The notes under the pieces were generated by a model. The model made no database searches. It was not told the origin of the DNA and worked only from the letters and a program-made list of their open reading frames with translations. A program made the position numbers and the translations under genes. From Pseudomonas entomophila (GTDB taxonomy: Bacteria; Pseudomonadota; Gammaproteobacteria; Pseudomonadales; Pseudomonadaceae), in NCBI RefSeq assembly GCF_013523165.1, contig NZ_JAAMQI010000018.1, positions 1 through 64,000 of the forward strand: a stretch of DNA of 64,000 nucleotides. Direction: 5' to 3'. Below are positions 25,509 to 36,941 of the stretch, piece after piece. The number at the start of each line of letters is the position of its first letter. The first letter of the stretch is position 1.

Positions 25509-27445
25509 ACGCCACCTATATTTAAGCACATTAAATGTAGCTTCGTTTACAGCGCCTTTGCCGCCTAGCTCTTTGCCAAGGTCGCTTTTATATCCACCTT
25601 TAACTTGGCTCTACTCCCGAGCGATGGCTTTATTGTCCCTCCACCTAAATGTTCTGTTGTGTTTGCCGGATTGCTCATGTCGAAACACCAGCAGCCTTTT
25701 GGTTTTTAGTAAGTGCCCCTGCACGATGCTTAACCTCAAACACATCTAGCCCCCTTGCTTGTCACGTGCTACAAAGCCTGCTCGCATCCGACTTCCGTTT
25801 AATTTCATAGTTAGCTCTTCAACGACAACTGTATAGCCATTTCGCTCAAGATCATGCTCAGCTTTTTTGGTTCCCTTCTTGCCACTTACAGCGCTTTTAC
25901 ACACTCAAGTGGATCAATCTATGCAAGCGGATTAGGTGTGTACGAATATAGATTGCAACTACCCTCTAGACCTATAGAATCCTGAGTTATAGATCTTCCG
26001 GCATAAGGCTCAAAATATCTGAAAAGATTATAATGTAGTTTGGTCTCGTAATCCTAATGCTGCCTTTGAAAACGCAGATTCTGTTTGATCTTTTCGATGT
26101 GGACACGCTCAATTTTGCCCCACAAGCGGTACGTAACCTGCCAAATAACTTCCCCTTGGCTGTCCGTTGACTCCAGCGGTGTCCCAATTTGATCCGTATG
26201 GAAGTAATAGACTTCCTGCCCTTCCCCTTCCATCTGATCAATCCGCGCTAGCGGCGCATAGCTCCCCGGCTCGTACAGGTACACGATGTTCCGCCCAGGC
26301 GTCTCCTCACGCAGCATCCGCAACCCTTGCCAAAGGAAGCGCTTCTGCTCGAGCACACCCTCGATTTCGGCCCGCTTAGCCACCCGCCGTCCAAGGCTGT
26401 CATAGCGGTACTCACCTTTGCTCTCCAACCGCCCACCCTGGAACGTCTCCGCCCGCACCAGCCGGTTCTCGCAGTCATAGCTGAAGTACTGCACCTTGCT
26501 CGGCCCTGAGCGCTTCTCGATCAGGTTGCCCCACGGATCGTATCGATACTCCTGGTCCCGCCACTGCCGGATCCGGTTGTCCTTGACCTTGTCAAACTGC
26601 CGCGCATTGAAATCCAGCTGGTTGGCTGCCGGGTCGTAGCGGAAGCTCTCGCTGGTGGTGATCGAGCCGGTGTTGCGGCTACGCAATTGACCGTTGGCTT
26701 CGTACTCGTACGTGATCTCGCCGCGCAGCTTATCCAGCGTGCGCACCAGTTCACCGGCAGGATCGTACTGGTAACGGCGGTGGATCGGGTTATACGCATG
26801 CTCCACATACAGCGCCGGCTGGATTCCCGGGTTGTGCGCCTGCGACAGCTTGTCGGCAGGCAGCGTCGAGGCATACTGCCAGGCTTTACGGCCCATGGCG
26901 TCGTAACCGAAGCAACTGGTGAGCTTGCCCTGGGTGCGATACACCTCACGGTGCAGGTCATCGCGCTCTATGTCGGTGATGACCTGGCCGTCTACGTTCA
27001 GCTGGTGCAGGTGACCGCTGCCGTAATACAGGTGATTGATCTTGCGGCCATCGGGCAAGGTCAACGTGGTCAGGTTGCTCAGCGGGTCGTACTCATAACC
27101 CAGCGTGCCGTCGGGCGTGATTTCTTTCGTCAGTCGGCCCAGCACGTCATAGGCATATTCGAGCTTCTCTCCAGTAATCCCGATGCGCCTGCCCACATCG
27201 GTCGGGTGCCGCTCAATGCTCAGCAAGCGGTTGATATCGTCGTAGACGTATGTCTGCTTGGCGTCGCCATTGAGCTTGGCGATCAACCGCCCGATCTTGT
27301 CGCGCTCGAACAGGGTATGACGCTCAGGTCGCTCGCCGCGCTCGCCGTCGTCGATCTCATCCATCCGCGTGAGATGTCCGGCGATGTCATAGCTGAAGCG
27401 CCGAGTCAGGTTGTCGACCCGCACTTCTTCAGTCAGGCGATACAA
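25509..27445 (-). pseudogene. rhs 3' fragment with decayed PD-(D/E)XK-like toxin tip
   Basis: The core is open from about 27445 to a TAG at 26054 (463 codons, for example EKRSGPSKVQYFSYDCENRL). The same frame then continues through LHYNLFRYFEPYAGRSITQD and NLYSYTPNPLA-stop-IDPLE, where a tryptophan codon became TAG. The toxin tip follows in shifted frames: KKAEHDLERNGYTVVVEELT, SRMRAGFVARDKQGG, then after a frameshift LDVFEVKHRAGALTKNQKAA, and near the end ALGGKGAVNEATFNVLKY. The E-V-K in a strand after an acidic position, followed by LTKNQ, is typical of PD-(D/E)XK-type nuclease toxins. Clearly inactive as it stands. Confidence 0.83.
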
Positions 27446-27463
27446 GGCATCGAAGGCGAAGCT

Positions 27464-27660
27464 GTATACTGCACCTTACTCGGTCCTGAACGTTTCTCGA
27501 TCAGGTTACCCCACGAATCATACCGGTGCTCTTGGTCTCGGCACTGCCGAATCCGGTTGCCCTTCACCCTGCCGAACTGCCGCGCATTAAATCCCAGCTA
27601 GTTGACTGCCGGGTTGTAGCAGAAGCTCTCGCTGATCGCGATCGAACCAGTAGTACTGGG
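27464..27660 (-). pseudogene. Out-of-order rhs core segment
   Basis: This segment encodes a late part of the core (SITTSESF-like, LGFNARQFGRVKGNRIRQC, YDSWGNLIEKRSGPSKVQY). It is joined at about 27464 to an earlier part of the core (YSFAFDALYRLTEEVRVDN) that lies downstream in the direction of reading. The order is therefore inverted relative to a normal Rhs protein. Confidence 0.8.
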
Positions 27661-27785
27661 CAAATAGTTTCATAGGTAATTCTTGAAAACCCTCACTAAG
27701 ACAGCTTAATCGAATTTTGCGATTAGCAAATTTCTGTTTCACATATAGGCGCCATCAAATATGGTAAAATCTTGCATGTAACATT

Positions 27786-28787
27786 TCAAAAACATAGCTT
27801 TGGCTTTGCAAAGTTCATATCAACCATAAGCAACGGCTGACTCGTCTTTGCTTCATCACTTCGACGGGCAGTTATGACTGGAAAATTTGGCCCTGTACCA
27901 ACACCTAGATAATAATACCCCATAACATGCACATTAATTTCCACCCAGCCACTTTCTCCAATAAGCGAAATCTTGGGAAGATCTAACTCCATGCATTTGG
28001 GCCAATTTAGCAAATAATCTCCCGGCACAACACTCGGATTTTGGATGTCAGGTCTAAATTTATAGCCCCCGCTAAACTGAGGATGTTCTAAACTTGGAAT
28101 CAACCTGGCATCTTCTGCTGACTCCAACCCATAAATATAGTAAGCTGTCGGCGTCATCCCCCAAACCAGTATCAAAAGCCCAGCATCGAACAACTCATTA
28201 GCTATTTCAGTCTCACAAAAAGCGTCTTTTAGGTTTACTTCCCCTCTACCAAGCTTAGACACTACGTATTCGTTCATTTTCTCCAAATCAGCAATAAAAA
28301 AACCAAGCTCACCATAACTATTATAAACTGGCTGTCTTTCTCTGCCAGTTTTAAAAATTGGTTTTTCTTCATTTTCTAACTTTACAATAACATGAACAAT
28401 TTCAGAATATTCGAGCAAGGGCTTTATGTGATCAGGAACTTCGCCAAAGCTTTTCAATGGAATATCAAGATAGACTTCAACCGAAAGAACATATCTTCCA
28501 CACTCAATAATACCACTATCTAACACCAGCTCTTCGGGACCAAGATCTATCCCCACATCACCTGGCGTTAAAACCTCGAAACTAAGACTTTTCTCTGAAA
28601 TCTTCTTACTACGAACAGCAGCGCCATAGTAAATCTCTCCGCCTTCTCTACTCCAGCTTAACAAAGTTTTTCTTTGCGAATATTTAAATTCTGCAAAATC
28701 AAAATTTGACATTGCAATATTAATTCCCGCAATATTTAGAGCGGAGTTAGCGACCAATCTACAATCATTAGTAGTTATATACTGCAT
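27786..28787 (-). CDS. Immunity protein of the GHH-type Rhs toxin, copy 1 (333 aa)
   Basis: 333 residues from ATG 28787, seven bases after a GAGGGA stretch; a GTG five codons earlier overlaps the toxin stop. No membrane segment. Features include MQYITTNDCRLVANSALNIA, LFDAGLLILVWGMTPTAYYI, HVMGYYYLGVGTGPNFPVIT and PLLMVDMNFAKPKLCF. It is a clear paralogue of the gene at 31897 and of the remnant at 13811. No named family was recognised. It follows its toxin gene directly, so immunity is the likely role. Confidence 0.75.
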   Translation of the reverse strand: MQYITTNDCRLVANSALNIAGINIAMSNFDFAEFKYSQRKTLLSWSREGGEIYYGAAVRSKKISEKSLSFEVLTPGDVGIDLGPEELVLDSGIIECGRYVLSVEVYLDIPLKSFGEVPDHIKPLLEYSEIVHVIVKLENEEKPIFKTGRERQPVYNSYGELGFFIADLEKMNEYVVSKLGRGEVNLKDAFCETEIANELFDAGLLILVWGMTPTAYYIYGLESAEDARLIPSLEHPQFSGGYKFRPDIQNPSVVPGDYLLNWPKCMELDLPKISLIGESGWVEINVHVMGYYYLGVGTGPNFPVITARRSDEAKTSQPLLMVDMNFAKPKLCF

Positions 28788-28801
28788 ATTCTCTTCCCTC
28801 A

Positions 28802-31590
28802 CTATTTACATCCAGGCATTGCTGCACCTTTTGCTCTTGCCCACTTCTTAGTAATTTCCCAGCCTTCCGCTGGAGAAACATTTGAAGCAAGAATTCTTCC
28901 AGGCTTTCCATTTTCTATAAGCCTTAAATCTCCTCTGTAGCTTGAGATTTTTGGATTATTATAGTGAGACTCGAGTGACTGAAGCCACTTTTCTCTTGTC
29001 AAACCTTTTGCATCGTATTCTCTCCTTGTCACTGCCGGTTTTGTTTCATCTCCTTTATTACTATATCCGTGCATTGCGTCATGCTCATACCCTGTCCACT
29101 GCCCAGGCTCTAGCCAAAACATTGACGGAACGTTATTAAATGAATTAAATGGAGCAATATCGAGGGATGTTGCCAATGAGTGAGGGACCATATGATGACC
29201 TACTCTCACAGGATTTGCCAGCGGCATTAATCCCAATACATCCACCCACCTTATAGGATTGGACGTATAACTATATAGATTACTTCCACCAGCCAAACCT
29301 ATAGGATCCTGACTTATAAATCTTCCTAAATCCGGATCGTAGTACCTGAATAGATTATAATGTAACCTATTTTCCAAGTCAAAATACTGCCCTTGAAACC
29401 GAAAATTTTGCTCAACTTTTTCTGCATAAGTAAATGCAATACCACCCCAAGAATTGTAAGTCGCCTGCCAAACGATTTCACCTTTGCTATCTGTTAGCTC
29501 CAGCGGCGTCCCAATCTGATCCGTATGGAAGTAATAGACTTCTCGCCCCTTCCCTTCTACTTGATCAATTCGCGCCAACGGCGCATAACTCCCTGGCTCA
29601 TACAGGTATATGATGTTCTGCCCAGGCGTTTCCTCCCGCAGCATCCGCAACCCTTGCCAAAGAAAGCGCTTTTGCTCGACCACGCCTTGAGTTTCAATCT
29701 GCTTGCTCACTCGACGTCCATTGCTGTCGTAGCGATAATCACCCTTGCTCTCCAGCTGACCACTCTGGAACGTCTCCGCCCGCACCAGCCGGTTCTCGCA
29801 GTCGTAGCTGAAGTACTGTACCTTGCTCGGCCCCGAACGCTTTTCGATCAGGTTGCCCCACGGATCGTACCGATACTCCTGGTCCCGCCACTGCCGGATC
29901 CGGTTGTCCTTGACCTTGTCGAACTGCCGCGCATTGAAGTCCAGTTGGTTGGCTGCCGGGTCGTAGCGGAAGCTCTCGCTGGTGGTGATCGAGCCGGTGT
30001 TGCGGCTACGCAACTGGCCGTTGGCTTCGTACTCGTACGTGATCTCACCACGCAGCTTGTCCAGTGTACGTACCAGTTCACCCGCCGGATCGTACTGGTA
30101 ACGTCGGTGAATCGGGTTATACGCATGCTCCACATACAGTGCCGGCTGAATCCCCGCGTTATGCACCTGCGACAGCTTGTCGGCAGGCAGCGTCGAGGCA
30201 TACTGCCAGGCCTTGCGGCCCATGGCGTCATAGCCGAAGCAGCTAGTGAGTTTGCCCTGGGTGCGATATACCTCACGGTGCAGGTCATCGCGCTCCATGT
30301 CGGTGATGACCTGGCCATCTACGTTCAGCTGATGCAGGTGACCGCTGCCGTAGTACAGGTGATTGATCTTGCGGCCATCGGGCAAGGTCAGCGTGGTCAG
30401 GTTGCCCAGGGGATCGTAGTCATAACCCAGCGTGCCATCGGGCGTGATCTCCTGGGTCAGTCGGCCCAGCACGTCGTAGGCGTACTCGAGCTTCTCCGCG
30501 GTGATCCCTAGCCGCTTGCCTGTATCGGTCGGATGCCGCTCAATGCTCAACAACCGATCGACATCATCGTAGGCGTACGTCTGCTTGGCATCGCCATTGA
30601 GCTTGGCAATCAAGCGACCGATTTTGTCGCGCTCGAACAGTGTCTGACGCTCAGGTCGCTCCCCTCGCTCGCCGTAGCCGATCTCATCCAACCGCGTAAG
30701 ATGCCCGGCAATGTCATAACTGAAACGCCGGGTCAGGTTGTCGACCCGCACCTCTTCAGTCAGCCGATCCGAGGCATCGTAGGCAAAGCTGTAGGTGGCA
30801 TTGTTTTCATTGACTAACGCCGTCAGGCGAATGGCCTTGTCGTACTCGTAGCGAACCCGCTGACCCTTGGCATCTTGCCGGCTGCTCGGCAAACCTCGTC
30901 CTGTGCGCATCAACTGCACGGTCTGGCCCTTGCCATGGTTACTGCTACCAGATGCTGGCGTTCGTCATAGCGGTACCAAGTGCTCTTGCCCGAACAATCC
31001 TGAAAGCGTTCAACCTGGGCACGGTTGTTCCACCACAGGTACTTGGACTTGTACGTCGCATCAATGATGGTGTGCGGCAGGCCGTCCTCGCCGTTGAGAT
31101 ACTCAGTCATCTGCCCCAGGGCATCGAACTCGGCGAGCAGGTTGCCCTTGTCGTCGTAAAGCGCCTTCCAGGTGCTGCCCTCTGGGTAGCTGACCTGGGT
31201 CACCAGCGTGGTCAGGTGGTGGTACTCATAAGTGATCTTGCGCCCCAGCGGATCGACTTCCTCGAGCAGACGGGCGTACTCGTCGTAGACGAAGATCAGG
31301 CGGTTGCCGTCGGGCAGGTCCAAGCCAACCATGTTGCCTTGCTCATCCAGCTCGACGGCGTAACGCTCGCCGCCGTAGTCACGGCTGGCGATGACGCGGT
31401 GATCGGCGTTGTAGTGCAACTGCAGCTCGCGACCGAGCACGTCAGTAGCCCAACTGGTACGTGCCTCGATGTCATAACGGAAGCGGTAGTGTTCACCATC
31501 GCTGGTCCAGTGATCGACCACACGGGGTTTGCCTGCGAAAGTGCCCCAGCGGTAGTGGTAGGTCAGGTCTAGTGCATTGCTATAGGGCAA
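28802..31590 (-). pseudogene. rhs 3' fragment with GHH-type nuclease tip, core frameshifted by deletion
   Basis: The frame from 31590 (SNALDLTYHYRW...) breaks near 30936. Compared with the other copies, about 127 bases are missing between the codons for LVAVT and DGKGQ. The downstream frame is open from about 30919 to the TAG at 28802 (705 codons) and includes the boundary FISQDPIGLAGGSNLYSYTS and a 141-residue tip with VGHHMVPHSLATSLDI, EHDAMHGYSNKGDE and YRGDLRLIENGKPGR. The HH and H-rich pattern suggests an HNH/Endo VII-like nuclease. No N-terminus exists, so it is a silent cassette. Confidence 0.85.
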
Positions 31591-31896
31591 TCTAAGTACG
31601 CTTCCAAACCCTCAAGAATTTAACCGCTTAGGGATGGCCCGAAAACAGGTGATGGGTATGGGCAAGTTACGGGTGTAAAGCGGCAGATCGGGCTGAAAAG
31701 TCCGGTTTACCTTAGCAAAACGGCCCTGCTGCGTTGGAATGGGCAGGGTTTGTTCATTTCTGCGCCCGAGCGCCCGTTTTGCCGAAGTTGCTCGGAGCCT
31801 CCTTAGGTATGGCTTAATCGGATTTTATGACTAACGAATTCTTATAATGCGCATAGGTGTTATCGAACATTAGGAAAATATTTTGAATACACGATT
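31591..31896. other. GC-rich insert between the duplicated rhs units, origin unknown
   Basis: About 31600-31810 is more GC-rich than the neighbouring cassettes, encodes no recognisable protein and has no counterpart beside the other copy. The part near 31815-31860 (GCTTAATCGGATTTT) resembles 27710-27760 (GCTTAATCGAATTTT), so downstream sequence of the immunity gene was duplicated too. The GC-rich part could be a mobile-element end or an unrelated insertion. Confidence 0.4.
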
Positions 31897-32898
31897 TTAA
31901 AAACATAGCTCTGGCTCTGCGAAACTCATATCAACCATAAGCAGCGGCTGACTATCTATAGATTTTTCACTCCTAAAGACCGTTATGACAGGAAAATTCG
32001 GCCCTGTACCAATGCCCGGATAATAATATCCCATAACATGCACATCAACCTCTACTGACTCGCCTTCTCCGACAAGAGAAATTTTGGGAAAATCTAACTC
32101 TACGCATTTAGGCCAATCCAGTAAATAATCTCCTGGGACAACACTTGGATTTTTTATGTCAGATCTAAACCTATAAGACCCACTAAACTGAGGCTGCTCT
32201 AGACTTGGAACTAATTTAGCGTCATCAGGCGAATCCAAATCATAGATATAATAGGCTGTTGGAGTCATTCCCCAAACCAATATCAAAAGCCCAGCATCGA
32301 ATAGCTCATTAGCAATTTCAGTCTCACAGAAAGCGTCTTTCAGATTCAATTCACCCTTGCCAAGCTTAGATACAATGTATTCATTCATTTTATCTAGATC
32401 GGCGATGAAGAACCCTAGCTGCCCATAACTATTATAAACTGGATTCTTTTCCTTTCCAATTTTTAAAGGCGATTTCTGCTGCCTTGTCAAGTTTATAATG
32501 ACATGGACAATTTCAGAATATTTAAACAAGGGCTTTATGTGATCTGGCGCTTCTCCATAATGTTTCAGCGGAATATCAAGATATATCTCAACCGAAAGAT
32601 CATACTTGCCACACTCAATGAAATCTCTATTTAATACTAGCTCTTCGGAACCAAGATCTATAATCACTTCACCTGGATTTGAAACTTCAATACTGAGCTT
32701 TTCTTCTGAAATTTTCTGACTACCTACAGCAGCTCCGTAATAGATCCCTCTATCCTCCGCGCTCCAGCTAACTAAAGTTTTTCTTTGCGAATTTTTGAAC
32801 TCGGCAAAATCAAAGCTTGACATTTTTATATGTATGCCAGCTATCCTCAGTACGGAACTGGCAATTATCCTACAATCATTTGTAGTTATATACTGCAT
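31897..32898 (-). CDS. Immunity protein of the GHH-type Rhs toxin, copy 2 (333 aa)
   Basis: 333 residues from ATG 32898 with AGGAG seven bases upstream. Same family and length as the 27786 product (FDAGLLILVWGMTPTAYYIY identical), but diverged throughout, more than the paired toxins are (for example EEKLSIEVSNPGEV against EKSLSFEVLTPGDV). It follows its toxin gene by 14 bases. The divergence suggests each immunity protein is tuned to its own toxin (inference). Confidence 0.75.
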   Translation of the reverse strand: MQYITTNDCRIIASSVLRIAGIHIKMSSFDFAEFKNSQRKTLVSWSAEDRGIYYGAAVGSQKISEEKLSIEVSNPGEVIIDLGSEELVLNRDFIECGKYDLSVEIYLDIPLKHYGEAPDHIKPLFKYSEIVHVIINLTRQQKSPLKIGKEKNPVYNSYGQLGFFIADLDKMNEYIVSKLGKGELNLKDAFCETEIANELFDAGLLILVWGMTPTAYYIYDLDSPDDAKLVPSLEQPQFSGSYRFRSDIKNPSVVPGDYLLDWPKCVELDFPKISLVGEGESVEVDVHVMGYYYPGIGTGPNFPVITVFRSEKSIDSQPLLMVDMSFAEPELCF

Positions 32899-32912
32899 AT
32901 TTTCTCTCCTCA

Positions 32913-35830
32913 CTATTTACACCCTGGCACTGCTGCCCCTTTGGATCTTGCCCACCTTTTAGTGATTTCCCATCCTTCTGCTGGGGAAACGTTCGAGGCC
33001 AGGAGCCTCCCAGGCTTTCCATTTTCTACAAGCCTCAAGTCTCCTCTGTAGTGAGATATTTCTGGGTTGTTGTAATGCGACTCGAGAGACTGGAGCCATT
33101 TCTCTTCTGTCAAGCCTTTTGCATTATATGCCTTCCATGTCACTACAGGCTTTGTCTCTTTGCCTTTGTTATTGAAGCCATGCATTGCATCATGTTCATC
33201 CCCCGTCCATTGACCAGGCTCTAACCAGAACATTGAAGGAACATTATTGAACGAGTTGAACGGAGTAATACCAAGAGATGTTGCTAATGAGTGTGGAACC
33301 ATATGATGACCAACACTCACAGGATTTGCCAACGGCATTAATCCTAATACATCCACCCATCTTATCGGGTTGGATGTGTACCTATATAGATTGCTTCCAC
33401 CAGCCAAACTAATAGGATCTTGACTTGTAAATCTTCCTATATCCGGAGCATAGTACCTAAATAGATTATAGTGCAGGCCGTTTTCTAAATCGAAATATTG
33501 CCCTTGAAACCGAAAATTTTGTTCGACTTTTTTTGTATAAGTTAATGCAATACCACCCCATGAATTATAGGTCGCCTGCCAAACAACTTTTCCTCGACCA
33601 TCCGTCAACTCCAGCGGCGTCCCAATCTGATCCGTATGGAAGTAATAGACCTCCTGCCCTTCCCCTTCCACCTGATCGACCCGCGCTAACGGCGCATAGC
33701 TCCCCGGCTCGTACAGGTACACGATGTTCTGCCCAGGCCTTTCCTCGCGCAGCATTCGCAACCCTTGCCATAGGAAGCGCTTCTGCTCGAGCACACCTCC
33801 GATTTCGGCCCGCTTGGCCACCCGCCGTCCAGAGCTGTCGTAGCGATACTCACCTTTGCTTTCTAACCGCCCCTCACAGAATGTCTCCGCCCGCACCAGC
33901 CGGTTCTCGCAGTCATAGCTGAAGTACTGCACCTTGCTAGGCCCCGAGCGCTTCTCGATCAGGTTGCCCCACGGATCGTACCGGTACTCCTGATCCCGCC
34001 ACTGCCGGATCCGGTTGTCTTTGACCTTGTCGAACTGCCGCGCATCGAAGTCCAGTTGGTTGGCCGCCGGGTCGTAGCGGAAGCTCTCACTAGTGGTGAT
34101 CGAGCCGGTGTTGCGGCTGCGCAACTGGCCATTGGCTTCGTACTCGTACGTGATCTCACCACGCAGCTTGTCGAGCGTGCGCACCAGTTCACCCGCCGGG
34201 TCGTACTGGTAACGCCGGTGGATCGGGTTGTAGGCATGCTCCACATACAGCGCCGACTGAATCCCGGCGTTATGCACCTGCGACAGCTTGTCGGCGGGCA
34301 GCGTCGAGGCGTACTGCCAGGCCTTACGGCCCATGGCGTCATAGCCGAAACAGCTGGTGAGCTTGCCTTGGGTGCGATACACCTCACGGTGCAGGTCATC
34401 GCGCTCCATGTCGGTGATGACCTGGCCATCCACATTCAGCTGGTGCAGGTGACCGCTGCCGTAGTACAGGTGATTGATCTTGCGGCCATCGGGTAACGTG
34501 AGTGTGGTCAGGTTGCTCAGCGGGTCGTACTCATAACCCAGCGTGCCGTCAGGGGTGATTTCTTTCGTCAGTCGGCCCAGTGCGTCATAGACGTAATCGA
34601 GCTTTTCACCAGCAATTCCTATGCGCTTGCCCACATCGGTCGGATGCCGCTCGACACTCAACAACCGGTCGACATCGTCGTAGGCGTACGTCTGCTTGGC
34701 GTCGCCATTGAACTTGGCAATCAAGCGACCGATTTTGTCGCGCTCGAACAGTGTCTGACGCTCAGGTCGCTCCCCTCGCTCGCCGTAGCCGATCTCATCC
34801 AACCGCGTAAGATGCCCGGCAATGTCATAACTGAAACGCCGGGTCAGGTTGTCGACCCGCACCTCTTCAGTCAGGCGATCGGAGGCGTCGTAGGCAAAGC
34901 TGTAGGTGGCATTGTTCTCGTTGACCAGTGCCGTCAGGCGAATGGCCTTGTCGTACTCGTAACGAACCCGCTGACCCTTGGCATCCTGCCGGCTGCTCGG
35001 CAAACCTCGTCCTGTGCGCATCAACTGCACGGTCTGGCCCTTGCCATCGGTATGGCTGAGCACCTGGCCGTGAACGTTGTAGGTAAAGCGTTCCGTCGTA
35101 CCATCCGGGTGAATGATCCGCGTCACTTCACCGTCCGGCTTACGCTCCAATGTCGTGGTCTGATTCAGCGCATCGGTCACCGCCACCAGATGCTGGCGTT
35201 CGTCGTAGCGATACCAGGTGCTCTTGCCCGAACAGTCCTGAAAACGCTCAACCTGGGCACGGTTGTTCCACCACAGGTACTTGGACTTATACGTCGCATC
35301 GATGATGGTGTGCGGCAGGCCATCCTCGCCGTTGAGATACTCAGTCATCTGCCCCAAGGCGTCGAACTCGGCGAGCAGGTTGCCCTTGTCGTCGTAGCGC
35401 GCCTTCCAGGTGCTGCCGTCGGGGTAGCTGACCTGGGTCACCAGCGTGGTCAGATGGTGATATTCATAGGTGATCTTGCGGCCCAGCGGATCGACTTCCT
35501 CGAGCAGGCGAGCGTACTCGTCGTAGACGAAGGTCAGCCGATTGCCATCGGGCAGGTCCAAGCCGACCATGTTGCCTTGCTCATCTAGCTCGACAGCGTA
35601 GCGCTCGCCGCCGTAATCACGGCTGGCAATGACGCGGTGGTCAGCATTGTAGTGCACCTGCAGCTCACGGCCGAGCACGTCGGTAGCCCAACTGGTGCGC
35701 GCCTTGATGTCGTAACGGAAGCGGTAGTGTTCGCCATCGCTGATTCAGCAGGGATCGACCACATGGGGTTTGCCCGCTAGGGTGTCCCGAAGGTAGCAGC
35801 AGGTCAGACCCAATGCATCGTCGTTGCGGT
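32913..35830 (-). pseudogene. rhs 3' fragment with GHH-type nuclease tip, long open core
   Basis: Open from a TGA at about 35744 to the TAG at 32913; the first candidate start, GTG 35678, is internal to the core and not a real start. Core repeats are complete (EYLNGEDGLPHTIIDATYKS, LYEPGSYAPLARVDQVEGEG), followed by FTSQDPISLAGGSNLYRYTS and a 141-residue tip VGHHMVPHSLATSLGI, EHDAMHGFNNKGKE. The tip differs from the copy at 28802 at about 19 of 141 positions by eye. From 35744 to 35830 the core is degenerate. No N-terminal PAAR part: a displaced cassette with an intact toxin frame. Confidence 0.87.
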
Positions 35831-36383
35831 TAACCGTGACGTTGGTTGTCTAGCGTTTGTAATAGATGGCACCCCAAAATAACCATTTGAAATGAGCTTG
35901 TAAAACCTGGACACAGGGACAATCCATTACACCTGCTAACTCTCATATAAGCACATAGAATTTTTTGTGGCAATCCATAGCCTTTAACCTCAATATCTAT
36001 TTTTAAAGATCTTGTCAAAATCCCTATGCTGTTCGCCGCACAGGCAATGCGAAAGCTAAGACACCCTTAATTTAGAAATCTTGAATAATTCGGCTAGACC
36101 TTTACCCATAGACAAATAATAACTGACGATAAAAATTGGCTCCGCCAACTTCAAAATCACCAATGATTTTTCGCTCCAATCCTAAGCCAATTCTCTCATT
36201 TCAATACCGCAACAGCCATTTTGGAATCATATCTATTACCAAACTAGACTAAATATCACCCAAAATCTAGACACATGATTGCTTGCTAGGCTCTAGTAGG
36301 ATAGCAACATGACTTACTCTCCGATTTTCTAAGAACATAATCGCAACTATTCTTAGCATTAAACAGCGGATTACAAGCGACCT
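35831..36383. other. AT-rich gap of about 550 bases without a recognisable gene
   Basis: Strongly AT-rich with many stops on both strands. The longest minus-strand frame (about 60 codons near 35830-36018) matches nothing I recognise. It is probably decayed cassette DNA between an immunity gene and the next rhs fragment. Confidence 0.5.
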
Positions 36384-36941
36384 CTAAAAACCTTCAATTT
36401 TTGATACAAATTTTATGCCTTTCACCGAAGCTTTTTCAAACTCCTTTGCAAGTCGGTCCGATAAAATAATACTAGTCCTTTTTTCCGAAGCCCTGAAAAT
36501 ATCAGACGAGGGTTCCCTGTCTAAAAGAGCTATTTTTTCGAATCTCTTTGGAGCGTCAGCATCTTCTCCCAAATAAGAGTAGACACAATTTTCCAAATCC
36601 AAAGCAGGCTCTGACTTTAGCAAATTCAAAGCATAATAACCCGAAAGAACCACGCCATTTACATTTACTATAGCCGGCAACAATTGAATATCATCAGGAC
36701 AAATCTCATTAAGTACTTTGGCGACATTCTCACTTACCACATCAGCCCCATCACTGTAAAGGAAGTCGTATTTACTGATGGCTGCCAAACTAACTTTATC
36801 TTTAAGAAAAAATAAAATAGCATTGCCTTTTGTATCAATTCTTTTTCCTAGCAAGAACTCAACGTGCCTCGGATTGACTTCTCGATCATATTTAAGCCAG
36901 TATTTTTCAGGATATTTATCATCTGGAAATTTTAGCTTCAT
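36384..36941 (-). CDS. Imm11/DUF1629-like immunity protein of the AHH toxin
   Basis: 185 residues, with SKYDFLYSDGADVVSENVAK, IQLLPAIVNVNGVVLSGYYA, PALDLENCVYSYLGED and SVKGIKFVSKIEGF, the order of DUF1629/Imm11 proteins. It starts at ATG 36941 immediately after the TAA of the AHH-type rhs fragment, with AAGGAG upstream, so it is that toxin's cognate immunity gene. Paralogous to the orphan at 17974. Confidence 0.78.
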   Translation of the reverse strand: MKLKFPDDKYPEKYWLKYDREVNPRHVEFLLGKRIDTKGNAILFFLKDKVSLAAISKYDFLYSDGADVVSENVAKVLNEICPDDIQLLPAIVNVNGVVLSGYYALNLLKSEPALDLENCVYSYLGEDADAPKRFEKIALLDREPSSDIFRASEKRTSIILSDRLAKEFEKASVKGIKFVSKIEGF

